Positions 47,181 through 57,989 of a stretch of 64,000 bases of DNA are shown in pieces. Every line of letters starts with the position of its first letter. Position 1 is the stretch's first letter. Below the pieces are notes generated by a model that searched no databases, was not told the DNA's origin, and worked only from the letters and a program-made list of their open reading frames with translations. The stretch comes from Sclerodactyla briareus (taxonomy: Eukaryota > Echinodermata > Holothuroidea > Dendrochirotida > Sclerodactylidae): assembly GCA_026419785.1 (NCBI GenBank), contig JAODTK010004510.1, positions 115,086-179,085 of the forward strand. Direction: 5' to 3'. Both the position numbers and the translations under genes were made by a program.

Positions 47181-49010
47181 CCTGCTCCCCATCAGGTGTC
47201 AGTGCCTCACCGTAACTGTGTCGTAAGAGAGACTCGTTTGGGGGGCGGGGGGGGATTGAGGTTGGGACCCATAAGACGTGCGCCTCTTCATGCATCATCC
47301 TCCATATGGCAAATAATAAGGCATTAATGGGCTTCAAGGTATGCGTTCGCATTATTTGTGAACAAAAGCTGTAACCAAGTTATACTCAGCCAGCAGTGAA
47401 TAAAGTGTTTGTTTGTTTGAAATTTATGCGTCATGGGGGGTGTGCGGACCCCCCAAAACCTCGCCTCTGCAAATTACACTGGGGCCTGCATTCCTCCACC
47501 TTATTTACCCATTCTGACCTCCATTATGGACTCCATCTTGATCTTCATAGGCTCTCCCCTTGAAGGGAGCGTTGTATATACTGTACTAACTGTAGAGTAA
47601 CCTTCCAGTAGCCTACAGGTGTAGCTTGCTTTACACCCTGTTCATTCGAATAACGACCATGCTCTTATATAATCAATTGAGCAGTAAGGTTGAAGGTCAA
47701 ATACAGGGCATATAAAGCGTCTTGAGATTTTGTCAGTTTTCACTGGTTTCAGACAATTTTGTAAGCGATCCGGGTTTTCTTCACCATCTCAGTGAAAATA
47801 AGATGTTAGATAAGAGACCCCATATAAAACTGTGTCAGCCGAGGTTGCAGCTGTTGGTGCATACAGTAACATCAGGGTCACTGAAGGTCAGAGTATAATA
47901 TCGGTAAATACTTTAAGACCATGTCGATTAAAAGCACCATGACTCATTGTACTATACTATACTCATATAATGATTAAAGGATTGTTGTGTGTTGAAAAAT
48001 TCTGAAACATCTTTCATTTCTATTATATCTACTCAACAGCGGATCTTTGATCCCAGCCTTGGATTCTACTGATATGAGCTTTGTGTAAATTGATGAATCT
48101 TGGATAAAGGACTATGAAAAGGCGAAATTTGAGCATGATCGATGCACCAGAGCCTGTTTAATTCCTAATGTAATACCTGGTCTTCTCGTGGCAGATTACT
48201 CGAGATCCGTATGTCCTCGGAGAGCTGACCAAGCAGTTGTTGCCTATCGACATTACTGCGTTGTCTCTATCCCCTCCAAGGAAGCGTTTTCACGGGCGAT
48301 GCCCGACCGCCGACGAGGAGAAAGAACCCTCAAGCTTAATCTGACAACAGTCATGATTAATTACAGCTGTCCTGCCCAGCCGCTTAGCATTGGCATATCG
48401 CGTTAATTTGTTTATTTCGACCTGAATTCTCTGCCCCAAATGTAAGGAACTGGAGATACTTTAAAGGCCTCATCCTGGCAGCTGGTTGCATAATTATGTG
48501 AAGGCATTGAGATCTTTTTATCATTCCATCGTAGAGAATTCAAGTCTTTAGTTGTGGCACAGATTGGCCAGATTTTTACCAGCGAAAATCTATACTGATA
48601 AAATCTATCTGCCAAGGTGCGTTCAATCCTCACCATCAGCATATGTAATGCGCAAGTGATATCCTGGTCAGCTGCTTGCTATCTCTCCAGTTCCGTGGTC
48701 AGTTGACCCACGGCTAGCAGGTCAGAACGTGGGGTCGAGGAGTGCGTTTTTTAAACTGTAGGTTTGTGTCCTGTGCAGGCCACGTGTTCAGTTCCATCTT
48801 TGGGGCTGATTCTGAGCTCCTCTTGGGTCCGCCTGGTGGGCAGTTCTAAGCTGGGATGTGGGGTGGGGTCGAGGAGGGAAAATTCTCGGAGAGAAAGGGG
48901 TTTCAGTCATCTAAATATCTGGGACACCGCTGTTCCTGCGCAAACAATATCTTCGCGATCAAGCCGTTTTAACCGTGGAATCGCAGAGTTACAGTAGTAA
49001 AGAAGAGAAG
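47181..49010. other. Intron 3, no gene recognised
   Basis: No ARM-like exon. CCAGTGTAATTT-type and GGGGGG runs only. Text at 47,870-47,890 (ATCAGGGTCACTGAAGGTCA) is repeat-like. Confidence 0.4.
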
Positions 49011-49014
49011 TAAA

Positions 49015-49690
49015 GTAGCCTAATTTTCCCAGGTTTTTTTCGGCGGCCGTGGTGACGTTCACGATGAAGGGGGGGGGTGGGAGGGTGTGGGAGATGGCCA
49101 AACCAATCCATAAACGGTCCATTTGTACCGTTTTCTGGCATTCTTTGGTCATGAACATGCCATTTTACGGGGGCTATTCCAAGGTGTCCTTAAACTTTCT
49201 TTCAATTTATCAAGGGATCCCAACAATTTTTGTGCGACTAGTTAGTCCTGAACAACAAGGTGGTTCATTTTCAAAAGTCAGGAGGGAAATGGACTTGGCT
49301 GTGAATTGTGCGTTCTCTTAAAGGAGGTTCAACAAAGTAATTTCTGAATGTGGCGATATACCACATCGGCAGTTGATCCGTAAATACACATTTTCCAAGG
49401 GGGGTGTGAACTTTGGGGCCCGACAAGATGTTCTGTCTGAGACCCAACTTTTTGATTGACTATTTTGTAATTTTTCCCAGGTTTTTCGGCGACCGTGTTT
49501 TTATAACGTTCACGATGGAAGGGGGGGGGTGGGGGGGGATGAGGGCGGGGGGGGAGGGGGGGAGAGGGGGTAAGTGGCCAATCCATGTACAAGGTCATTT
49601 GTTACAGGTTTTTATGGCATTCTTTGTACACGGAGACATCCATAGTTCGGGGGGGGGCGGGGTTATTCAAGGTTCCTTAAAAATCGGGCT
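49015..49690 (+). repeat. Direct duplication with G-rich core, just 5' of exon 4
   Basis: The block CCCAGGTTTTT-CGGC-CCGTG, ACGTTCACGATG-AAGGGGGG, GGCCAA-CCAAT, GGTCATTTGT/GGTCCATTTGT, GGCATTCTTTG and TTCAAGGT-TCCTTAAA occurs at 49,028-49,195 and again at 49,475-49,682. The two copies differ greatly in length of their G runs. The function is unknown, and it could be a repeat pair or a local tandem duplication. Confidence 0.65.
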
Positions 49691-49830
49691 TTGAGCTGCT
49701 CAGAGACCCGGGACTTTTTGCCGTACGGGACCAAACTTTTCAATATCTCAGGGGGTGCACACACCCCAAACCTCCTATGTACGCCCCGTGACTGTCCCCC
49801 GTGTTAAAAGGTGCTTGTGTTCACCTCCAG

Positions 49831-49951
49831 ATGTCAACAAGGCCAAGGATAGTCTCATGTGGGGGCGGTGCCGCCTCTCATCAAGCTAGCCAGGGAGAGT
49901 GACATCGGTACAGAGGACGACACGGGGCGCTGCTCAACCTCACACATCTAG
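49831..49951 (+). CDS. VAC8-like armadillo protein, later ARM-repeat exon
   Basis: Bounded by a TTCACCTCCAG acceptor and a GTGAGT donor (49,952). The pieces read VNKAK, then (I)VSCGAVPPLIKLARESDI, then VQRTT, then GALLNLTHL. This is the order of VAC8 (DNKHKIATSGALIPLTKLAK, ...IRVQRNATGALLNMTHS). Three to four single-base extras, mostly in G runs, have to be assumed within 121 bp. The implied exon is again one ARM repeat long. The repeat expected between exon 3 and this one (the VEMGGLEPLINQMM...VQCNAVGCITNLA region of VAC8) is not present in a recognisable form. Confidence 0.7.
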
Positions 49952-50836
49952 GTGAGTATGGTATATTGATGATCTCTTAAAGCTGTCATGGATCAAAATT
50001 CTAACTTGAAACGAATAACGATAACGTGAACTGGAGTTGACTCCCGTTAGAGGGTAATGAATTCCTATACCAGAATAGCTGCCACCACCACTGATATAAT
50101 ATATCATGTGATTGTCTGGACTGGACAGTAATTTTCACTATTAGGTAAAATATTTGACGTTTTATGTTTCTACAGAGCAAAAATTTGATCCTACTGACAA
50201 ATGTCTTTTTATTTACCTGGTAAACTTTCATGCTTGAGGTTATCAAACTGTTGATGAAGGCTTTACCAGAACTGGCAATCGATTCGCATAGTACAAATCG
50301 GAGCTCAAAATTAGACTGTGCGCAAAGGCACAAGACGACAACCAAAAAATACTGCGCCAGAAAGCTGTAGTTGGAGACATGTCTGGCCACTAAAAAGAGT
50401 GCTGGAGGGTATTTCAAATAGTGTGCAGTTTTGCGGCTTTTTTTTTGCGGAATGTGTTCAAGAAGCCTTGAGCAACGTGCCGACAGGCCGCACAGTGTGA
50501 ATATTGATGTGATGTTCATTCCCACACCCCCCGTAAAAGGGTCACTTACCAAACTTTGCGAAACCGACAAACATAAAGCAATTTCGCAGGGAATTAGTGT
50601 ATGCAAAATTAGTCAGCACATGAGTTGTTAGCCCTAAGACACAATTAACACATGACTGGACTGGCATATGTGTGCCGTTCTACGCTCTATAGCTCTGATA
50701 CATGGCTCTGCCACCTGTACAAACTCAGTGTTGTGCTTTGTGGAAGACACGGACACATTTAACTAATAAAAAAATTTGTTTGCTGAAAACTGCTAAAACT
50801 CTCATGAAAACACCACATCAGTAACAATCCATTTTT
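49952..50836. other. Intron, with an unassigned minus-strand frame
   Basis: The frame at 50,001-50,606 (minus, 201 codons) is the longest outside the G/T tract. It is hydrophobic in patches and matches no domain I recognise. Given the number of frames in 64 kb, one of this length is not improbable by chance. A polymerase-independent short hairpin or repeat was not seen. Confidence 0.3.
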
Positions 50837-50870
50837 GTCTCGCCTGAATTGTGTACAAGGCGAGAGAGAC
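50837..50870 (+). repeat. R1 5' terminal hairpin, copy B
   Basis: GTCTCGCCT and AGGCGAGAGAGAC pair around a GAATTGTGTACA loop. The equivalent hairpins in copies A, C, D and E start at 12,232, 14,455, 15,395 and 33,894. Confidence 0.7.
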
Positions 50871-51387
50871 ATAGTGGTCACTTTGTTGTATGTGCGTCTG
50901 TCTGTCGTCTGTCTGTCAGTCCGTCCGGCCGTCCGTCTGTCTGTATGTCGGTGCCGATCTGTATGTCCGAGTGCGGTAAGAATATCTCCTGAACAGTGGG
51001 AAGCCATCACGCTGGGACCTCTTGTGGAGGTGCGCGGTGAAGAGTGCCGATGTGCATCACTTTTCGTCCCAAAAAGACCATTTCATTGCTAAATCTGCAT
51101 ATTTAATGGAATTGTGCCGAAAGCTTGTGTACAAGATAATCTCTGATCGGTAGATGCTTTGGTGATGACGTTTCAGGGGATATAACAACTATGAAGAGTA
51201 CACGAATTAGATCAGATTCATGGCATGATATATATGCTAAGTAAGTAAGTCAATTGCATAATTTCTGCGATATTTTCCGAATTTGTTGGATTTTGACGAA
51301 ACTTGGTGGAGATGGTTTATCTATGGTCCCAATGAATTGGAAATGGGTAGGGACGAGGGCCCCAGAGTCATTTAATGTGACTAATCT

Positions 51388-54300
51388 GTCATTCAAGGTC
51401 ACTTAGGGGTCAAAAAACTGTTTTCTGCCATAATCAGAGAGGGAATCCGTGAAGGCTGAAGGTTCACCATTGTGTCATAATTGTTGACCTGCATGTGTGT
51501 GATCATTGACCCTCAATTTGACCTCTGTCGGCGTGGTCATGTGTTAAGGTTGCGTCTTGATAAATGTGCTTATTATTTAAGAGGTACAGGCAAAAAAATG
51601 ACAATGGTTATTTTGGATGTGATAGACCTTTTGTGTTAAAGGGTGAGTCGTGAATAAATGTGCTTTATTTAAAGGAGGTATGGGTAAGGCAAAAAAATGA
51701 TAGAAACTGGTATGATTTTGGAGGTATGTGATAGACCTTTGGTGCTTCATGGAGGAGGAAACCAAAATCAAGCTTCGATTCGGAACGCATTAATTTGGTA
51801 ATTACAAGAGGTCAAAGTTTAAGTTAATAGCTTTATCGCAATATCATTAGGCGTGTTCATTGGAAGCAATATGAGTCTAGGAGGGATTGCATCACATGGA
51901 GAGGAACAATTTTATAAAAACAGCATGTCATTGAATCGTCATGACAAAGCACGTAGGCCCCTAGGGGTCAAAACTGTTTAGTACTTTTTGGCAATATGCA
52001 ATGGGCAGTCATCAGAAATGCAAAATGCTCCAGGAGTGGACCTGTATCACATGGAGAGTTACAATTTTCATTTAAAAAATCTGCCATGTCATTCAAGGTG
52101 CATTCAAGGTCAATTAGGTGTCAAAAACTGTTTCTGGCCATAATCAGAGAATTGAATATCTGTGAAGGCTGGAAGGTCACCAGTGTGATATAATGTTGAC
52201 ATGCATTGGGGGACTCTGATTCCTCAATTGACCTCGGTCGGGTGGTCAAGTGGTAAAAGGTTCATGTGCTTGAATAAATGTGCTTATTACAGGAGTTACG
52301 GGCAAAAAAAAGAACTGGTTATTTTTGGAGAGTGATAGACCTTTGTGGCTTCATGGAGGGGAAGGGAAACCAACTCCCGCTTCGATCGACACTTACTTTG
52401 GTAGTTACAAGGGGTCAAAAGTTTAATTTAATAGCTTTTCGCAGACAAATAACATTGGGCGTGTCATTGGAATGCCATATGTTTCTAGAAAGTTTTAGGG
52501 GTGAATGCATCACATGGAGAGAGTAACAATTTTTATAAAACCGCCCTGTTCATTGAAGGTCATCAAATTCACGTAGGGAGTAAAAAAACTGGATATTTCG
52601 TACTTTTTGGCAATAGCACTGGGGAATGTTCATCAGAATGCAAAAGCTCCTAGGAGTGCTGTATCCAAATGGAGAGTTACAATTTGTCATTAAAACTGCC
52701 ATTCATTAAAGGGCGAGTCAAGGTCACTTAGGGGTTGAAAAACTGATTTTGGGCTATAATCAGAGAATTGAATATCTGTGAGGTGGAAGTTCACCATGGG
52801 AATAATTTTGGACCTGCATGTGTTGCCTCTGACCTCAATTTGACCTTCTTGTCCAGGTGGTCAGTGGGGGTTAAAGGTTGCGTCTTGAATAAATGTGCTA
52901 TCAAGGAGTACGGGCAAAAAAATAGAAATGGTGATGTTGGAATGATGACCTTTGTGTGCTCATCGGATGAAAACCAAAACTCCCGCTCTTTGGATTTCGA
53001 GACACTTACTTTGGTAATTACAAGGGGTCCAAGTGTAATTAATAGATTTGTTCGCAAAGAACATTGGGCGTGTTCATTGGAATGCAATATTCTAGGAGTG
53101 GACCTGACGTCACAGGAGAGGAACAATTGAGTTCTTATTAAGAACCGCGGTCAGTGACGGTCATCAAAGGTCACGTAGGGGTAAAAAACTGATTTTAGTA
53201 CTTTTTGGCCAATGCTTACTGGGTATGTATCAGAATGCAAAATGCTCCTAGGGTGGATGTATCACATGGAGAGTCTAAAATTTCATAAAAACTGCCATGT
53301 ATTCAAGTCATTCAAGGGCACAAGGGGTCAAACAATGGTTTTGGACCTAATTCAGAGAATTGAATACTGTGAAGGCTGGAAGGTCACCATTGTGATATAA
53401 TTGGACCTGCATGTGTGTGGACCTCTGACCTCCAATTTGACCTCTGTTCGGTGGTGGTCTGTGGTTAAAGGTTGAGTCTTGAAGAAATGTGCGTATTAGG
53501 GAAGTTGACGGGCAAAAAAAATTAGAAATGGTTTTTTTGGAGATGTGATAGACCGTTGTGTGCTTCATTGATGATAACCAACTCCCGCTGTTTCGATCGG
53601 ACACTTACTTTGGTTAATTACAAGGGTCAAAGTGAATTTAATAGCTTTTGTCGCAATAAACATTGGGCGTGTTCATTGGAAGCAATATGCTTGTAGGAGG
53701 GTGACGTGCACATGGAAAGTAAACAATTTTTATAAAAACGCCCATGTCATTGAAGGTCATTCAAAGTCACGTAGGGGTAAAATTGATTAGTTACTTTTTG
53801 GCCATACGACTGGGCATGTTCATCAGAATGCAAATGCTCCTAGGAGTTGATGTATCGCATGGAGAGGTACATTTTCATAAAAACTGCCATGTCATTTCAA
53901 GGTTCATTCAAGGTCAATTAGGGGTGCAAAATAATGTTTTCGGGCTAAATCAGAGAATTGAATATCTGTGAGGCTGGAACGGTTCACCATTGTGATATTA
54001 ATGTTGACCTGCATGTGTGTGACCATTGACCTCAAGTTGACCGATGTCGGGTGGTCATGGGGTTAAAGGTTGAGTCTGAATAAATGGCTGATTTAAGGAG
54101 TAAGGGCAAAAAAAGAAGAAAACTGTTATTTTTGGCTATGTGATATACCTTTGTGTGCGTCAGGGAGGAAACAACTCCCAGCTGCGATTCGGACAATTAC
54201 TTGTGGTAGGTAACAAGGGTAAAGTTAATTTAATAGCTTTTCGCAATATACATTGGGCGGTCATTGGAGGCATATGATTCTAGGAGTGGATGCATCACAT

Positions 54301-57300
54301 GGAGAGTAACATTTTTATAAAAACCGCCATGTCATTGAAGGTCTTCAAGGTCACGTAGGGTTAAAAAAATGATTAGTAATTTTTGGCAATAGCACTGGGC
54401 ATGTTTCATCAGAATGCAAAATGATCCCTAGGAGTGGAGCTACATGGAAGAGGTTAACAATTTCAATAAAAAACGCCATGTCATTAAAGGTCATCAAGGT
54501 CACTTAGGGGTCAAACACTGTTCTTTGGCTATAATCAGGAGAAATGATATTCGTGAAGGCGGGAAGGTTAACTATTGTCATATAATTGTGACCTGCATGT
54601 GTGGACCTCTGACCTCAATTTGACTCTGTCAGGTGGTATGTGGTTTAAAGGTGAGTCTTGAATAAAATGTGCTTATTCAAGGAATTACAGGCAAAAATAA
54701 AAAAAACTGGTTATTTTTGGATGTGATGACCTTTGTGGCTTATTGATGAAACCAACTGCCCGCTTCGACCCGGACATACTTTGGTAATTACAAGGGGTCA
54801 ACGTTTAATAATGCTTTTTCGCAATAACATGGGCGGGTTCATTGGAATGCAATATGCTCTAGGAGTGGATGCGTCACATGGAGAGTAACAATTTTTATAA
54901 AAACCCCAGGTCATTGAAGGTCATCAAAGGTCACGTATGGTAAAAAACTTGAGGTTTTAGTACATTTTTGGCAATAGCATGGGTATGTTCATCAGAATGC
55001 AAAATGCTCCTAGGCTAGGAGTGGATGTATCACATGGAGAGTTAAAATTTCATAAAAACTGCCATGTCATTCAAGTAATTCAGGTCACTCAGGGGTCAAA
55101 AAAAACTGTTTATGGTGCAGAAATTTCAGAGAATGAATATCTGTGAGGCTGGAAGGTTTCACATTGTGAATATTGTTGACCTGCAATGGTGTGACCCTCG
55201 ACCTCCATTTGACCTCTTGTCGGTGTGTTCATGGTGTTAAAGGTGAGTCTTGAATAAAAGTCTATTTAGGGAGTTACGGGCCCAAAAAAATAGAAACTGG
55301 TTTTTTTTGGATATTGTGTAGACCTTTGTGGGCTTCATTGATGAAACCACCTCCGCTCGATCGGACACTTACTTTGGTAATTAAAGGGGTCAAAGTTAAT
55401 CTTAGAGGCTTTTTCCAAAACATTGGCTGTTCAGTGGAAGCATATGCTTTCTAGGAGGGATGGTGTCACAGGGAGTTTAACAATTTTTTTTATAAAAACC
55501 GCCACGTCAATGAAGGTCATCAAGGGTCAGTAGGGTAAAAAACGATTTTGTACTTTTTGGCAATAGCATACTGGGGATGTTGTCAATCAGAATGCAAAAA
55601 AGGCTCCAGGAGGGGATGGTTAACATGGAGAGTTACAATTTTCATGAAACCCGCATGTCATTAAAGGTCATACAAGGTTACTTAGGGGTCCAAAAATGTT
55701 TTTGGCAATAATCAGAGAATTGAATATCTGTGAAGGCTGGAAGGTTCCACACATTGTGAATTAATGTTGACCTGCAGTGGGTGCACCTCTGACCTCAATT
55801 TGACCTCTGTCGGGTGGTCATGTGGTTTAAAAGGTTGAGTCTTGAAAAAGGCTTATTTAGGAGGTACAGGCAAAAAAATATAGAAACTGGTTATTGTGGA
55901 TATGTGATTTAGAGCTTGGTGTGCTTAATGGAGGGAACCAACTCCCGCCCTTCGATCGGACGCATACTTTGGTAAAACAAGGGGTCAAAGTTTAATTTTA
56001 ATTAGCTTTTTTTCGCAATAAATTGGCGATGGTCATTGGAATGCAATAGCTTCTAGGAGTGGATGCCATCACATGGAGAGTAAACAATTTTTATAAAAAC
56101 CGCCAGTATGAAGGTCATCCAAGGTCACTGTAGGGGGGTCAAAAAACTGATTTAGTACTTGTGGCACTAGCACTGGGCATGTTCATCAGAATGCAAAATG
56201 CTCCTAGGGTGGATGTATCACATGGAGAGGTACAAGTTCATAAAAACTGCCATGTCATCAAGGTCATTCAAGGTCACTCAGAGGTCAAAACGTTTTCTGG
56301 CCATAATCAGAGAATGATATATCTGGAAGGTGGAAGGTTCACCATGGTGAATCATGGACCTGCATGTGTGTGACCATTGACCTCATTTGCACCTCTGTGG
56401 GTGGTTATGGGGTTTAAGGTTGAGTCTGAATAAATGTGCTATTTAATGGGAGTGACGAGCAAAAGAAAATAGAAACTGGTTATTTTTGGATATGTTGAAT
56501 AGCCTTTGGGTGCTTTATGGTGGGAACCAACTCCCGCTTCGATCGGACCATATTGGTAAATACAAGGGGTCAAAGTTTAATTTAATAGCTTTTTCGCAAT
56601 AACATGGGCGTGTTCATTGGAATGCAATCTGCTTAAGAGTGGATGTATCAACAGGAAGTAACAATTTTTAAAAAACCGCCATGTCAATTACGGTCATCCA
56701 GGTCCAGTTAGGGGTCAAAAACCCTGATTTTAGTACTTTGGCAATGCAATGGCATGTTCATCAGAATGCAAATGCTCCTAGGAGGGGATCTATCACATGG
56801 AGAGTGACAATTTTCATAACATAAACCGCCATGTCATTTCAAGGCATTAAGGTCACTCAGAGGTTCAAAACACTGTTTTCTGGCCAAATCGGAGAATTGA
56901 CTATCTGTGAAGGCTGAAGGTTCACCATTGTGATTAATGTTGACCGCTGTGTTGGACCTCTGCCATCAATTTGACCTCTGTCGGGTGGTCCTGTGGTTAA
57001 AGGTTGAGTCTTAATAAATGTGATTATTTAAGGAGTTACGAGCAAAGAATAAATAGAAAACTGGTTTTTTGGGATATGTGATAGACATTCGTGTGCTTCA
57101 TGGAGGTAGGAGGAAACCAACTCCCGCTGCGATTGGACGCCTACTTTGGTAATTACAAGGGTCAAAGTTTAATTTGAAAGCCTTTGCGCAATAAAATTGG
57201 GGCGTGTCATTGGAATGCAATATGCTTCTAGGAGTGGATGCATCAAATGGAGAATAACCATTTTATAAAAACACGCCATGTCAGTTGAAGGTGTTCAAAG

Positions 57301-57905
57301 GTCACGTAGGGGTTCAAAAACTGATTTTAGTAATTTTTGGCAATAGCACGGGGCATGTCCATCATAATGCAAAATGCTCTAGGAGTGGATGTATCACATG
57401 GGAGTTACAATTTCATAAAAAACTGCCAGTAGTACGGTCATTTAAAGGCACTTAGGGGGCAAAAACTGTTGCTGGACATATTAAGAGAATTGGAATATCT
57501 GTGAAGGCTTGGAAGTTCACCATGTGATATAATGGTTGACCTGAATGTGGGTGACCTATGACCCAATTGACCTCGCGGGGTGGTCATGTGGTTAAAGTTG
57601 AGTCTGAATAAATGGTGCTTATTTAAGGGGAGGTACGGGCAAAAAAAAAATAGGGAAATGGTTATTTTTGGAATATGTGATAGACCTTTGTGTGCTTAAT
57701 GGAGAAACAAACTCCCGGTTCGATCGGGCACACTTACTTTGGTAGTTAAAAAGTGTAAAAGTTTTAATGAAAGTTTTTCGCAATAACTTGGGCGTGTCAT
57801 TGGATGCAATATGCTTCTGAGTGGATGCATCAACTGGATTTAACAATTTTTATTAAAAAACCACAGTCATTGGAGGTCATCAAAGGTCACGTAGGGTTCA
57901 AAATC
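51388..57905 (+). repeat. Tandem satellite array, ~590-bp monomer, about 11 units
   Basis: The landmark GGGCATGTTCATCAGAATGC recurs near 51,990, 52,620, 53,215, 53,808, 54,398, 54,978, 55,575, 56,178, 56,753 and 57,353, a spacing of 575-630 bp. Each monomer has two related ~150-bp sub-repeats (one with GGAATGCAATATGCTTCTAGG, one with AGAATGCAAAATGCTCCTAGG). A ~280-bp unique part follows (GAATTGAATATCTGTGAAGGC ... AACTCCCGCTTCGATCGGACA). Units differ by many one-base indels. The array carries no durable open frame. Confidence 0.92.
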
Positions 57906-57911
57906 TGTTTC

Positions 57912-57946
57912 GTTTCGCCTGAACTTTGTTTTCCCAAAGATGAGAC
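57912..57946 (+). repeat. Internal copy of the R1 5' hairpin
   Basis: CGTTTCGCCTGAACTTTGTT...GATGAGAC followed by ATATTGGTCACTTTGTC, at the 3' edge of the satellite array. Copy A has the same thing in the same place (13,791-13,820). Confidence 0.65.
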
Positions 57947-57989
57947 ATATTGGTCACTTTGTCGTACACCTGAGAAGCTCCGGTGTGTG

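Noticed and set aside
46702-47215. Overlapping 64-94 codon frames on both strands as a gene
   Set aside because: They lie within a SINE that has a second copy at 1,156-1,668, where the frames are not conserved.
50001-50606. 201-codon minus-strand frame as a new gene
   Set aside because: No domain, no splice context and no repeat partner. One frame of this length is about what chance allows in 128 kb of strand.
51388-57905. CRISPR-like array because of regular spacing
   Set aside because: The whole ~590-bp unit repeats. There are no short repeats with unique spacers, and the genome is eukaryotic.
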